Shown one piece after another: positions 1-6,566 of a stretch of DNA of 18,405 nt. Location: assembly GCA_020696915.1 (NCBI GenBank), contig JAJFMR010000036.1:1-18405 (forward strand). Direction: 5' to 3'. The DNA is from Rhizobiaceae bacterium (GTDB lineage Bacteria; Pseudomonadota; Alphaproteobacteria; Rhizobiales; Rhizobiaceae). The notes beneath the pieces were generated by a model. That model saw only the letters and a list, made by a program, of their open reading frames with translations, was not told the DNA's origin and did no database searches. The first letter of the stretch is position 1, and each line of letters begins with the position of its first letter. The position numbers and the translations under genes are program-made.

Positions 1-150
1 TCGTCACATCTGAAATCTGGTCGGCGGGGCCTGCTGCTGACGGTCACCCGGCTGGCGCTGTCCGCACAGGTGTCCGCCGGCCGGCTCGCAGACCCGGGCG
101 TGGAGCATCGCCCCCGCTATCCTGACGTTCTGCGCCTTCGAGGCCAAGCC
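1..150. other. Left-edge stretch with no supported gene
   Basis: Open frames exist on both strands, including a plus-strand frame open from the window edge to 273. Their translations are Arg/Pro/Gly-rich and match no family I recognise, and they run into the 3' end of the caiD-like gene on the other strand. I see no ribosome binding site, no RNA-like structure and no repeat here. It is probably the spacer after the carnitine operon, or the edge of a gene that lies mostly outside the window. Confidence 0.4.
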
Positions 151-184
151 GGTTTGCCGCCATTCGCCACGCTGGCGGCAAACC
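151..184 (-). terminator. Perfect 11-bp stem-loop after the caiD-like gene
   Basis: GGTTTGCCGCC at 151-161 pairs exactly with GGCGGCAAACC at 174-184 around a 12-nt loop. On the minus strand the stem begins 13 nt after the TGA stop of the caiD-like gene, the last gene of the carnitine operon. Position and stem strength suggest a transcription end or a 3' mRNA-stabilising stem. No T-run follows it on either strand, so it is not a classic intrinsic terminator. Confidence 0.5.
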
Positions 185-197
185 GTCATGAGCCCAG

Positions 198-980
198 TCA
201 GCGTCCTTTCCAGACGGGTTCGCGCTTTTCGGCGAACGCCCGAAACCCCTCCTGGTTGTCCTCCGAGCCATAGAGCTCGTCCACCGTCCGGAACTGGCGC
301 CGCGTGATCCGGTTCATGGCGTCGCGGAAACTCAGCGCCTCGGCTTCCCGGGCCACCTCCTTGATCGCGGCGAAGACCAGCGGCGGCCCTGACGCCAGCA
401 GCCGCGCCGCCTGCCAGACGCGCGCCTCCAGCCCCTCTTTCGGCAGCACCTCGGTGACGAGGCCCCAGCGATGCGCTTCGGCGGCATCCATCCAGCGGCC
501 GGTCAGGAGAAGATCCATCGCCACGTGGTAGGGTATGCGCTTCGGAAGCTTGACGGTCGCGGCGTCGGCCAGCGTGCCGGCGCGGATTTCGGGCAGCGCG
601 AAGCTCGAATGGTCGGCCGCGAAGATCAGGTCGCAGGAGAGCGCCAGCTCGAAGCCGCCGCCAACCGCCATCCCGCTGACGCAGGCGATCACCGGCTTGT
701 TGAGGTCGCGTAGTTCCTGCAGCCCGCCGAAGCCGCCGACGCCGTAGTCGCCATCGACGGCATCGCCCGCCGCCGCTGCCTTGAGATCCCAGCCGGCCGA
801 GAAAAACCTGTCGCCTGCCGTCCTCAGCACGGCGACCCGCAATTCGGGGTCGTCCCGAAAAGACCTGAACGTCTCGCCCATCAGCCGCGAGGTCTTCAGG
901 TCGATGGCGTTGGCCTTGGGCCGGTCGAGCGTGACCTCGAGGATGGCGCCTTCGCGGCGCGCCGTCACGACTTCAGCCAT
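198..980 (-). CDS. caiD: Carnitinyl-CoA dehydratase (crotonase family, CaiD-like)
   Basis: This 260-residue crotonase-fold enzyme is predicted to interconvert crotonobetainyl-CoA and carnitinyl-CoA by adding or removing water in the cytosol. The crotonase signature is present: the oxyanion-hole segment AVGGGFELALSCDLIFAA lies near 105-122, and both catalytic glutamates are kept, Glu111 in GGGFELA and Glu131 in ALPEIRAG. The C-terminal ending EKREPVWKGR closely resembles that of E. coli CaiD, which favours a carnitine-type substrate over a generic enoyl-CoA hydratase. The start overlaps the end of the upstream CoA ligase gene by 16 bp, so the two are very likely co-translated. It is the last gene of the minus-strand operon and is followed by a strong stem-loop. 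Substrate is inferred from similarity and context; another short-chain enoyl-CoA remains possible. Confidence 0.88.
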   Translation of the reverse strand: MAEVVTARREGAILEVTLDRPKANAIDLKTSRLMGETFRSFRDDPELRVAVLRTAGDRFFSAGWDLKAAAAGDAVDGDYGVGGFGGLQELRDLNKPVIACVSGMAVGGGFELALSCDLIFAADHSSFALPEIRAGTLADAATVKLPKRIPYHVAMDLLLTGRWMDAAEAHRWGLVTEVLPKEGLEARVWQAARLLASGPPLVFAAIKEVAREAEALSFRDAMNRITRRQFRTVDELYGSEDNQEGFRAFAEKREPVWKGR

Positions 981-3058
981 CCTTTTCCTCCATGAGAGCG
1001 CTCCAGCAGCAGCACATCCGCGACGAAGGCGCCTTCGCCCTCCCGGCGGACGATCAGCGGATTGACCTCGAGTTCCTCGATGCCGCCGGGATGATCGAGC
1101 ACGAAGGCGGCGATCTTCAGAACCGCGTCGACCGCCGCTCCTAGGTCCGCCCGCGGCCGGCCCCGAAACCCGTCGAGCAGCGGAAACAGCCTGAGGCCGC
1201 GCAGCGCCGCTTCGACCGTGTCACGGCTTGCCGGCAACAGCAGCGTAGCACTGTCCTGCAGAAGTTCGACCAGCACGCCGCCGGAACCGAGCGTCATCAC
1301 CGGGCCGAAGACCGGGTCGGAGACGACGCCGACGATCAGCTCCGCAACGCCCCCCGCCACCATGCGCTCGACGTGGAGGCCCGTGCCGATGCCGGCCATT
1401 TCACAGGCCGCTTCGCGCACGGACACCGCGTCCCCGAGGCCCAGCCGGACTGCGCCCAGGTCGGATTTGTGGGTGAGGCCGAGCGCCTTGACGGCCACGG
1501 GAAAACCGAGGGCTGTCGCCGCGGCGACAGCCTCGTCGGGGTTCGCGGCCCGCCGTCCCTCCGGCACGGAGAGGCCGGCGGCGCGCAGCTTAGCCTTCGC
1601 CTGTGCCTCGTCCAGGACAAACGGAGCCAGAGGCTGCGCGGAGTTCCGGCCGGCACCAGCCACGGCTGCCGTTTCTGGTAACGCCCATGCCATGCCGATC
1701 GCCGCGGCGGCCTCTGTGGCATCGATCGCCTCGGCGATGCCGTGGAGCGGAACGATGCCCCCCTCGACGAGCCGGTCGGCATGCCCCTCCGGCAGGTTCT
1801 CGGCCATCGAGGCGACGATCGCGCCTTTCGCGGAATTGGCGGCCAGCGCCTTTCGGAATGCGTTTGCGGCGGTCCACCAGTCGGCATCCGAGCAGCGGTC
1901 GCCGCGCGGGAAATCCAGCACCAGAAGGTTGAGGTCGAAGCCGCCGGCGATCATGGCAGCGAAGGTGGCCTCCATCTCCGCTTCCCGGTTCCAGATGAAG
2001 GTGTGGTAGTCGAGCGGGTTGGCGACCGCCACCAGCGGGCCAAGCGTCGATTTCACGCGCGACGCGTGCTGCGGCTCGAGCGGCGGGAAACGCACCGATC
2101 GCCCCGCGGCGCTGTCGGCCATGACCGAGGCCTCGCCGCCGGAGCAGCTCATCGACGACAGTTTCCCGCCTCGCAGCGGACCGGCGACGTGCAGGAGCTT
2201 CAGTGTCTCCAGAAAGGCCGGGATCGTGTGGACGCGGGCAATGCCGAGCCGCTTCAGGAAGGCATCCGAAGCAACATCCGACCCGGCGAGCGACGCCGTA
2301 TGCGACACGGCAGCCTTCCGCGCCTGCTCCGAGCGGCCAACCTTCATCGCCACGATCGGCTTGCGAAGCTCACGGGCCCGCGCCGCCAGAAGCTCGAAAC
2401 CTGCTACCCTGTCGAAACCCTCGATGTGCAGCCCCAGCGACGTCACCCTGTCGTCTTCGATCAGGCCGAGCGCCATGCCGGAAAGCCCGGTCTGCGCCTG
2501 GTTGCCCGCCGTCATCAGGAAGGCGATCGGCAGGCCGCGCGCCTGCATGGTCAGGTTGCAGGCGATGTTGGAGGACTGGGTGATGATCGCCACCCCCCGC
2601 TCGCCGGCCCTCAGGCGGCGGCCGCCGTGCTGGTCGGGCCACAGCAGCGCACCGTCGGCATAGTTGATCAGTCCGTAGCAGTTCGGGCCGACGAGCGGCA
2701 TGTCGCCCGCAGCAGCGACCAGCCGCGCCTGAAGATCGTGGCCCTGGGCATCGTCGCCGGCTTCACGGAATCCCGATGCGTACGCGATCGCGCCGCCCGA
2801 GCCCCGCCGCGCCAGTTGCCGGACGAGGTCGATGGTGAGCTGACGGTTCACGCCGACGAAGCTCGCGTCGGGGGCGGCAGGCAGGTCTTCGACCGACCGG
2901 AACGCCCTGATGCCGTGCACCTCCTGGCGGGTCGGGTGCACCGGCCAGATGTCGCCGGCAAATCCCATCTTCAGCGACTGCTCGACGACCGCCGCAGCCT
3001 GGCTGCCGCCGAACACCGCAATCGTCTGCGGGCGCAGCAGCCGCTCGAGTCTATGCAC
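965..3058 (-). CDS. Acyl-CoA synthetase (NDP-forming), single-chain acetate--CoA ligase family
   Basis: This 697-residue protein is predicted to make an acyl-CoA from a carboxylate, CoA and ATP with release of ADP and phosphate through a phosphohistidine. The order is an N-terminal CoA-binding Rossmann domain (LLRPQTIAVFGGS at about residues 7-19), a succinyl-CoA-ligase-like middle with the SHTASLAGSD motif (likely phospho-His at about 253), and a C-terminal ATP-grasp domain ending in the LEVNPLIV motif. I chose the GTG at 3058 because GGAAGG lies 8 nt upstream and the family's conserved start follows it at once. The longer ATG at 3112 would add an Arg-rich stretch read from a palindromic repeat. 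It lies directly before the caiD-like gene, so gamma-butyrobetaine, crotonobetaine or carnitine is the likely substrate. It would replace the AMP-forming CaiC or the CaiB transferase. The substrate is an inference. Confidence 0.85.
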   Translation of the reverse strand: MHRLERLLRPQTIAVFGGSQAAAVVEQSLKMGFAGDIWPVHPTRQEVHGIRAFRSVEDLPAAPDASFVGVNRQLTIDLVRQLARRGSGGAIAYASGFREAGDDAQGHDLQARLVAAAGDMPLVGPNCYGLINYADGALLWPDQHGGRRLRAGERGVAIITQSSNIACNLTMQARGLPIAFLMTAGNQAQTGLSGMALGLIEDDRVTSLGLHIEGFDRVAGFELLAARARELRKPIVAMKVGRSEQARKAAVSHTASLAGSDVASDAFLKRLGIARVHTIPAFLETLKLLHVAGPLRGGKLSSMSCSGGEASVMADSAAGRSVRFPPLEPQHASRVKSTLGPLVAVANPLDYHTFIWNREAEMEATFAAMIAGGFDLNLLVLDFPRGDRCSDADWWTAANAFRKALAANSAKGAIVASMAENLPEGHADRLVEGGIVPLHGIAEAIDATEAAAAIGMAWALPETAAVAGAGRNSAQPLAPFVLDEAQAKAKLRAAGLSVPEGRRAANPDEAVAAATALGFPVAVKALGLTHKSDLGAVRLGLGDAVSVREAACEMAGIGTGLHVERMVAGGVAELIVGVVSDPVFGPVMTLGSGGVLVELLQDSATLLLPASRDTVEAALRGLRLFPLLDGFRGRPRADLGAAVDAVLKIAAFVLDHPGGIEELEVNPLIVRREGEGAFVADVLLLERSHGGKGWLKS

Positions 3059-3103
3059 CGGCGCGCCCTTCCGCCGCCGCCGGCCGCATCCGAAAAGCGC
3101 CTT

Positions 3104-3150
3104 CACCCCCACCCGGACCTTCGGTCCGACCTCCCCACGAGGGGGAGGTT
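3104..3150 (+). repeat. REP-like palindromic element, copy A
   Basis: Two hairpins sit side by side: CGGACC/GGTCCG (3114-3119 with 3123-3128, 3-nt loop), then ACCTCCCC with GGGGAGGT (3129-3136 with 3142-3149). The wording, roughly ACCCCCACCCGGACC... ...GAGGGGGAGG, is of the type scattered between genes in Mesorhizobium-like genomes. It is nearly identical to copy B on the opposite strand. The differences I see are in the hairpin loops (TTC against TGC, and ACGAG against ACTAG when read in the same sense) and the flanking base. Confidence 0.75.
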
Positions 3151-3280
3151 AGGCGCGAGGCCATCGATGCCCTGCCGCCAACTACCGTAAGGACTTCCGC
3201 GCCACGTCTCGTCTGATCGGTCCGCATGGAATGGGGTGCAGAGCGGGACCTTGGCTCACAGCGTTTTCGGTTTGGCGCCC

Positions 3281-3326
3281 CACCTCCCCCTAGTGGGGAG
3301 GTCGGACCGCAGGTCCGGGTGGGGGT
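3281..3326 (-). repeat. REP-like palindromic element, copy B (inverted)
   Basis: This is the reverse-complement partner of the element at 3104-3150. The first hairpin pairs ACCTCCCC (3282-3289) with GGGGAGGT (3295-3302) and the second pairs CGGACC (3303-3308) with GGTCCG (3312-3317). Because the two copies face each other about 130 bp apart, the transcript could fold them together into one long stem. That might pause transcription, block 3' decay or separate expression of upstream and downstream genes. The effect is inferred from general REP behaviour. Confidence 0.75.
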
Positions 3327-3416
3327 AATGGCGCCGGCCTTCCGACATGACCCACTCCCGGCCTTGCGCGCGGCCCACGCTCCGGACGAATGCTCGGCCT
3401 CCCTATCGATACACAC

Positions 3417-4580
3417 TCATCCCCCCACCGGCCGCAACAGGGCGCGCGAAATGATGTGCCGCTGGATTTCGCTGGTTCCCTCCCAGATCCGTTCCACGCG
3501 AGCGTCGCGCCAGATGCGCTCGAGGGGCAGGTCGTCCATCAGCCCCATGCCGCCATGCACCTGGATGGCCTCGTCCGCGACGAAGGCGAGCATCTCGGTC
3601 GCCTTCAGCTTGGCCATTGCCATGTCCTGATCGGTCGCCGTCCCCTGGTCGTATTTCCAGCCGGCCTCGAGGATCATCAGTTCGGCAGCCTTCAGTTCGG
3701 TCGCCATGTCGGCCAGCTTGAACGACACGCCCTGGAACTTGCCGATCTGCTGCCCGAACTGCTGCCGCTCCGCCGCCCAGGAGAGGGCATGGCCGAGCGC
3801 CCGCTCGGCGCGGCCAAGGCAGGTGGCGCCGACCTGCAGCCGCGTTGCGCCGAGCCAGGAATTGGCGACCTCGAAGCCGCCATGGACCTCGCCGAGCACC
3901 TGCTCCCGAGGCAGCCGGCAGTCGTCGAACTCCAGGATGGAATTGGTGTAGCCGCGGTGAGACACGTTGCTGTATCCGGGACGAACCGTGAAGCCCCTCG
4001 TGCCCTTGTCCACGAAGAAGGCGGTGATCTTCTTGCGTTTGCCGCGCGGCGAAGCCTCCTCGCCGGAGGCCATGAAGACGATGGCGAAGTCGGCGACATC
4101 CGCGTGCGAGATGAAATGCTTGGTGCCGTTGAGGACGAAGTCGCCGCCTGACTCGACCGCGGTGGCCTTCATGCCGCGCAGGTCCGAACCGGCGTCCGGC
4201 TCGGTCATCGCCAGACAATCCGATTTTTCGCCACGCACGCAGGGAAAGAGGTACTTCTCCCGCTGCGCCGGCGTCCCGGCAAGCAGAATGTTGGAGGGCC
4301 GCCCCACGCAACTCCAGTGCAGCGCGTAGTTCGCGCGCCCAAGTTCCTTCTCGTAGAGCAGCCAGGTCACCGTATCGAGACCGGCGCCGCCCACCGCTTC
4401 CGGCATGTTGGCCGCATAAAGTCCCGCCGCGATGGCTTTTGCCTTGAGCTCTTCCATCAGCTGGCGGCGCAGGAGCCCGGTGCGCTCGACCTCCGCCTCA
4501 TGCGGATAGAGTTCGTTCTCGACGAAGGCGCGGGTCGTCTCGATGACCAGTTTCTGCTCTTCCGACAGGCCGAAATGCAT
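3417..4580 (-). CDS. Acyl-CoA dehydrogenase (CaiA / gamma-butyrobetainyl-CoA dehydrogenase-like)
   Basis: This 387-residue flavoenzyme has the normal ACAD length and layout. The N-terminal helical domain ends near 120. The FAD/substrate-binding middle starts with LAMTEPDAGSDLRG at 123-136. The C-terminal helical domain carries ERQQFGQQIGKFQ (271-283), the FAD-contacting IQVHGGMG (339-346) and IWEGTSEIQR (365-374), where Glu367 is the expected catalytic base. In this context it probably oxidises gamma-butyrobetainyl-CoA to crotonobetainyl-CoA, passing electrons to ETF; E. coli CaiA runs the reverse reaction. Its ATG lies 5 bp after the stop of the carnitine dehydrogenase pseudogene and has no strong ribosome binding site, so it probably depended on coupling to that gene. 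The frameshift upstream may therefore lower its translation. Substrate is inferred. Confidence 0.85.
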   Translation of the reverse strand: MHFGLSEEQKLVIETTRAFVENELYPHEAEVERTGLLRRQLMEELKAKAIAAGLYAANMPEAVGGAGLDTVTWLLYEKELGRANYALHWSCVGRPSNILLAGTPAQREKYLFPCVRGEKSDCLAMTEPDAGSDLRGMKATAVESGGDFVLNGTKHFISHADVADFAIVFMASGEEASPRGKRKKITAFFVDKGTRGFTVRPGYSNVSHRGYTNSILEFDDCRLPREQVLGEVHGGFEVANSWLGATRLQVGATCLGRAERALGHALSWAAERQQFGQQIGKFQGVSFKLADMATELKAAELMILEAGWKYDQGTATDQDMAMAKLKATEMLAFVADEAIQVHGGMGLMDDLPLERIWRDARVERIWEGTSEIQRHIISRALLRPVGG

Positions 4581-4585
4581 GGTCG

Positions 4586-5513
4586 CTATGGCCGTGGTTT
4601 CGCGGCTGCACGCCTGCTCTTCGCCGGCTTCGGTGCCGCATTCTTGCCCCGTTGGAGCCTGGCCGAGCCGCGCTTTCTCAGCTGCGTGGCATAATCGTTG
4701 TAGAGCGCCCCCGCTCCCCAGCCCTTACCCTTGTTCTGCCGGCCCAGCGCTTCCATGATGGCCACCAGATTATCGTCCCTGATGCGTTCCAGCTCGCGGA
4801 TGGACAGTCCGCCTGCCTGCTCGTCCGATTGCGCGGCGATCTTGTCGACCAGTTCGTCCGTCAGTTCCGGAACGTCGGTCAGCCTCGTCCAGATCGTCCC
4901 TGATCAGCCAAAGCGCTTCGCGCCATGCAGCCTCCAGAAGGCGGTCGCCGACGAAGGCTTCGATCTCCTTGCGGATCACCACCGGCTTCATGCCGATCGA
5001 GGCATATATCCTGGACGCCCCCTCTATCGCCTGCCTGGACGTCCGCTCGCCGCCGACGATCTCGACCAGCGGCAGCAGGTAGACCGGATTGAAGGGATGC
5101 GCCACGAGCAGCCGTTCCGGGTGGCTTGCCATGGCCGTCTGCATGTCGGTGGGCTTGAGGCCGGAGGTGGAAGATCCGACGATCGCGTCGGCCCTTGCAT
5201 GCGCGTCGATCTCGGCCAGCACGCGGTGCTTGAGGTCGAGGCGCTCCGGAACGCTTTCCTGGATGAAATCGGCATCGGCCACGGCTTCCGCGATGCTCCG
5301 GGCGAAACGCATCCTTCCTTCGGCAGGCAGCCCCTCCGGCAGCATCCTGCGGTAGGCGCGGCGCGCTCCCTTGACGACCTCGCCGACCTTGCGCTCCGCT
5401 TCCGGATCGGGGTCGTGGACGGTCACGTCGACGCCGTTGAGAAGCAGCCTTGCGACCCAGCCGGCGCCGATGACTCCGCCGCCGATCGAAGCGGCCCTGG
5501 TGATCGCCGCCAT
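4586..5513 (-). pseudogene. lcdH: L-carnitine 3-dehydrogenase (3-hydroxyacyl-CoA dehydrogenase family), broken by an internal out-of-frame deletion
   Basis: The intact enzyme oxidises L-carnitine to 3-dehydrocarnitine with NAD+. Codons 1-207 are good family sequence: the Rossmann motif GGGVIGAGWVA (about 11-21), SSTSGLKPTD, the catalytic-His region HPFNPVYLLPLVE, and EIEAFVGDRLLEAAWREALW. After IRDD (codon 207, base 4893) this frame turns to Arg/Gly-rich nonsense and stops at 4770. From 4891 another frame resumes the family C-terminus with WTRLTDVPELTDELVDKIA, then SIRELERIRDDNLVAIM and GKGWGAGALYNDY, ending at a stop at 4586-4588. Between IRDD and WTRL, intact relatives carry about 50 more residues, including a conserved FG.RWAQMG...YRIAGGEAGMRHF segment. 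That is wholly absent. The net change is not a multiple of three and removes part of the C-terminal domain. The relatives' sequence is from memory, but the frame switch is visible here. No fused thioesterase domain follows. Confidence 0.82.
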
Positions 5514-5578
5514 CAGATCGTCCTCGCCAACGCCGTCAACTTCACCGTCTTCAAGTCAATTCCCTCCCCGGCGCGCAT
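5513..5578 (-). CDS. Possible 21-residue bridging peptide between BKACE and the carnitine dehydrogenase
   Basis: The BKACE stop codon is immediately followed by an ATG (TAGATG). That opens a 21-codon frame which starts MRAGEGIDLKTVK and ends ALARTI. Its TGA overlaps the ATG of the carnitine dehydrogenase (TGATG). So one tiny frame joins two genes by stop-start contacts at both ends, as expected for a translational coupling leader. No homologue is known to me, and a chance frame of this length is quite possible. Its GGGGAGGG lies inside the frame, not before it. Confidence 0.25.
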   Translation of the reverse strand: MRAGEGIDLKTVKLTALARTI

Positions 5579-6484
5579 CTACCAGCGCTTGACGAGCTTC
5601 AGCCGGCTGCGCACCTCGTCCGGCCCCATGATGCGGGAGCCCATGCCCTCGGCGATCTTCACCGCCCGCTCGACGAGCGCGCCGTTGCTGGCGAGCACGC
5701 CCTTGTCGAGCCACAGATTGTCCTCGAGCCCGACGCGGATATTGCCGCCCGCCGCAAGCGCTACCGCCGCGTAGGGCAGCTGGTTGCGGCCGATCGAGAA
5801 GGCCGAGAACACCCAGCCGGCGGGAAGGTTGGCGGTCAGCGCCAGAAGCGTCGCCAGATCGTCGGGCGCGCCCCAGGGAATGCCCATGCAGAGCTGAACC
5901 ATGACGGGATCGTCGAGCAGGCCCTGCCCGGCAAGCCATTTGGCGAGCAACAGATGCCCGGTGTCGAATATCTCGACCTCGGGCCTGACGCCGGCGGCCT
6001 GGATCTGGCGCGCCATCTCCTTCAGCATCGGCGGCGTGTTGGTCATGACGTAGTCCTGCTCGCCGAAATTCATCGTGCCGCAATCCAGCGTGCAGATTTC
6101 CGGCAGCAGCATCGAGACATGGGCGAGACGCTCGGTGGCGCCGGCCAAGTCGGTGCCGTTCGCAGCGGGCGGCAGCGGCTGCTCCACGGAGCCGAGCGTC
6201 AGGTCGCCGCCCATGCCAGCCGTCAGGTTGAGCACCACGTCGACCCCCGACCGCTTCACCAGTTCGACCACCTCCCCGTAAAGACGGACGTCTCTCGCGC
6301 CCTTCCCCGTGGCCGGGTCACGAACATGTATGTGGGCGATAGAGGCTCCCGCGTTGGCCGCCTCGATCGCCGCATCAGCGATCTGGCGTGGCGTAACCGG
6401 CACCCGGTCGGAGCGATGCGTGGTGTCGCCCGACCCGGTGACCGCGCAGGTGATGAACACGTCGCGGCTGGGATTGAGACCCAT
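5579..6484 (-). CDS. BKACE family 3-keto-acid cleavage enzyme, probably 3-dehydrocarnitine:acetyl-CoA type
   Basis: This 301-residue protein belongs to the beta-keto acid cleavage enzymes (DUF849). They react a beta-keto acid with acetyl-CoA to give acetoacetate and a new acyl-CoA. For 3-dehydrocarnitine the products are acetoacetate and betainyl-CoA, which leads to glycine betaine. Family landmarks are FITCAVTGSGDTTHRS near the start, AHIHVRDPATG with the zinc-binding His51 and His53, and NIRVGLEDNLW with Glu254, the usual third zinc ligand. Length is normal. The start is well supported: AGGAGGAG lies just upstream of the ATG. It is the first gene of the minus-strand operon and lies next to a CdhR-type regulator and a carnitine dehydrogenase, as in the cdhC-cdhA order of Pseudomonas. 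The family is certain; the substrate rests on context. Confidence 0.9.
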   Translation of the reverse strand: MGLNPSRDVFITCAVTGSGDTTHRSDRVPVTPRQIADAAIEAANAGASIAHIHVRDPATGKGARDVRLYGEVVELVKRSGVDVVLNLTAGMGGDLTLGSVEQPLPPAANGTDLAGATERLAHVSMLLPEICTLDCGTMNFGEQDYVMTNTPPMLKEMARQIQAAGVRPEVEIFDTGHLLLAKWLAGQGLLDDPVMVQLCMGIPWGAPDDLATLLALTANLPAGWVFSAFSIGRNQLPYAAVALAAGGNIRVGLEDNLWLDKGVLASNGALVERAVKIAEGMGSRIMGPDEVRSRLKLVKRW

Positions 6485-6566
6485 GAACTCCTCCTGAGCG
6501 CGGCTGGTGCCTCATGCAACTTACCCCCGGCTTGCGCGCCAGTGCTTCACCCCCTACGAAACGGAC
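6485..6566. promoter_or_regulatory. Divergent control region of the carnitine operon and its regulator
   Basis: This 82-bp gap separates the BKACE start on the minus strand from the regulator's preferred start on the plus strand. It holds the strong AGGAGGAG ribosome binding site for BKACE. It must also hold or overlap the operon promoter and, by analogy with CdhR/GbdR-type activators, a regulator site. I could not identify a convincing palindrome or a clear -35/-10 pair, so the exact operator is not called. Confidence 0.45.

Larger units (their letters stand above)
3059..3416. other. 358-bp gap inside the operon, carrying two REP-like elements
   Basis: This is the only large gap in the catabolic operon; the other junctions are 16-bp overlaps or gaps of at most 65 bp. 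It holds two inverted copies of a double-hairpin palindrome, at 3104-3150 and 3281-3326. The reading frames that cross it translate the palindromes into Pro/Thr/Gly-rich text and are not credible genes. I found no convincing -35/-10 pair for the downstream ligase gene, though an internal promoter cannot be excluded. Confidence 0.6.

Noticed and set aside
70..273. Plus-strand frame at the left edge
   Set aside because: It overlaps the 3' end of the caiD-like gene on the other strand, crosses the stem-loop at 151-184 and has no recognisable content.
1742..3190. 482-codon plus-strand frame
   Set aside because: It lies antisense to the CoA ligase gene, which has clear domains. The translation is rich in Arg/His/Gly with no family match, as expected for a GC-rich shadow frame.
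3051..3416. 121-codon minus-strand frame upstream of the CoA ligase gene
   Set aside because: It translates both REP-like palindromes into Pro/Thr/Gly-rich text and overlaps the ligase start; this is a typical false frame over repeats.
4586..4700. Fused hot-dog thioesterase domain as in some rhizobial carnitine dehydrogenases
   Set aside because: After the dehydrogenase C-terminus the frame gives only a short Lys/Arg/Ala/Pro-rich tail before the stop.
4586..5513. Programmed frameshift rather than a pseudogene for the carnitine dehydrogenase
   Set aside because: There is no slippery run at the junction, and about 50 conserved residues are missing as well. A programmed shift would not account for the lost segment.
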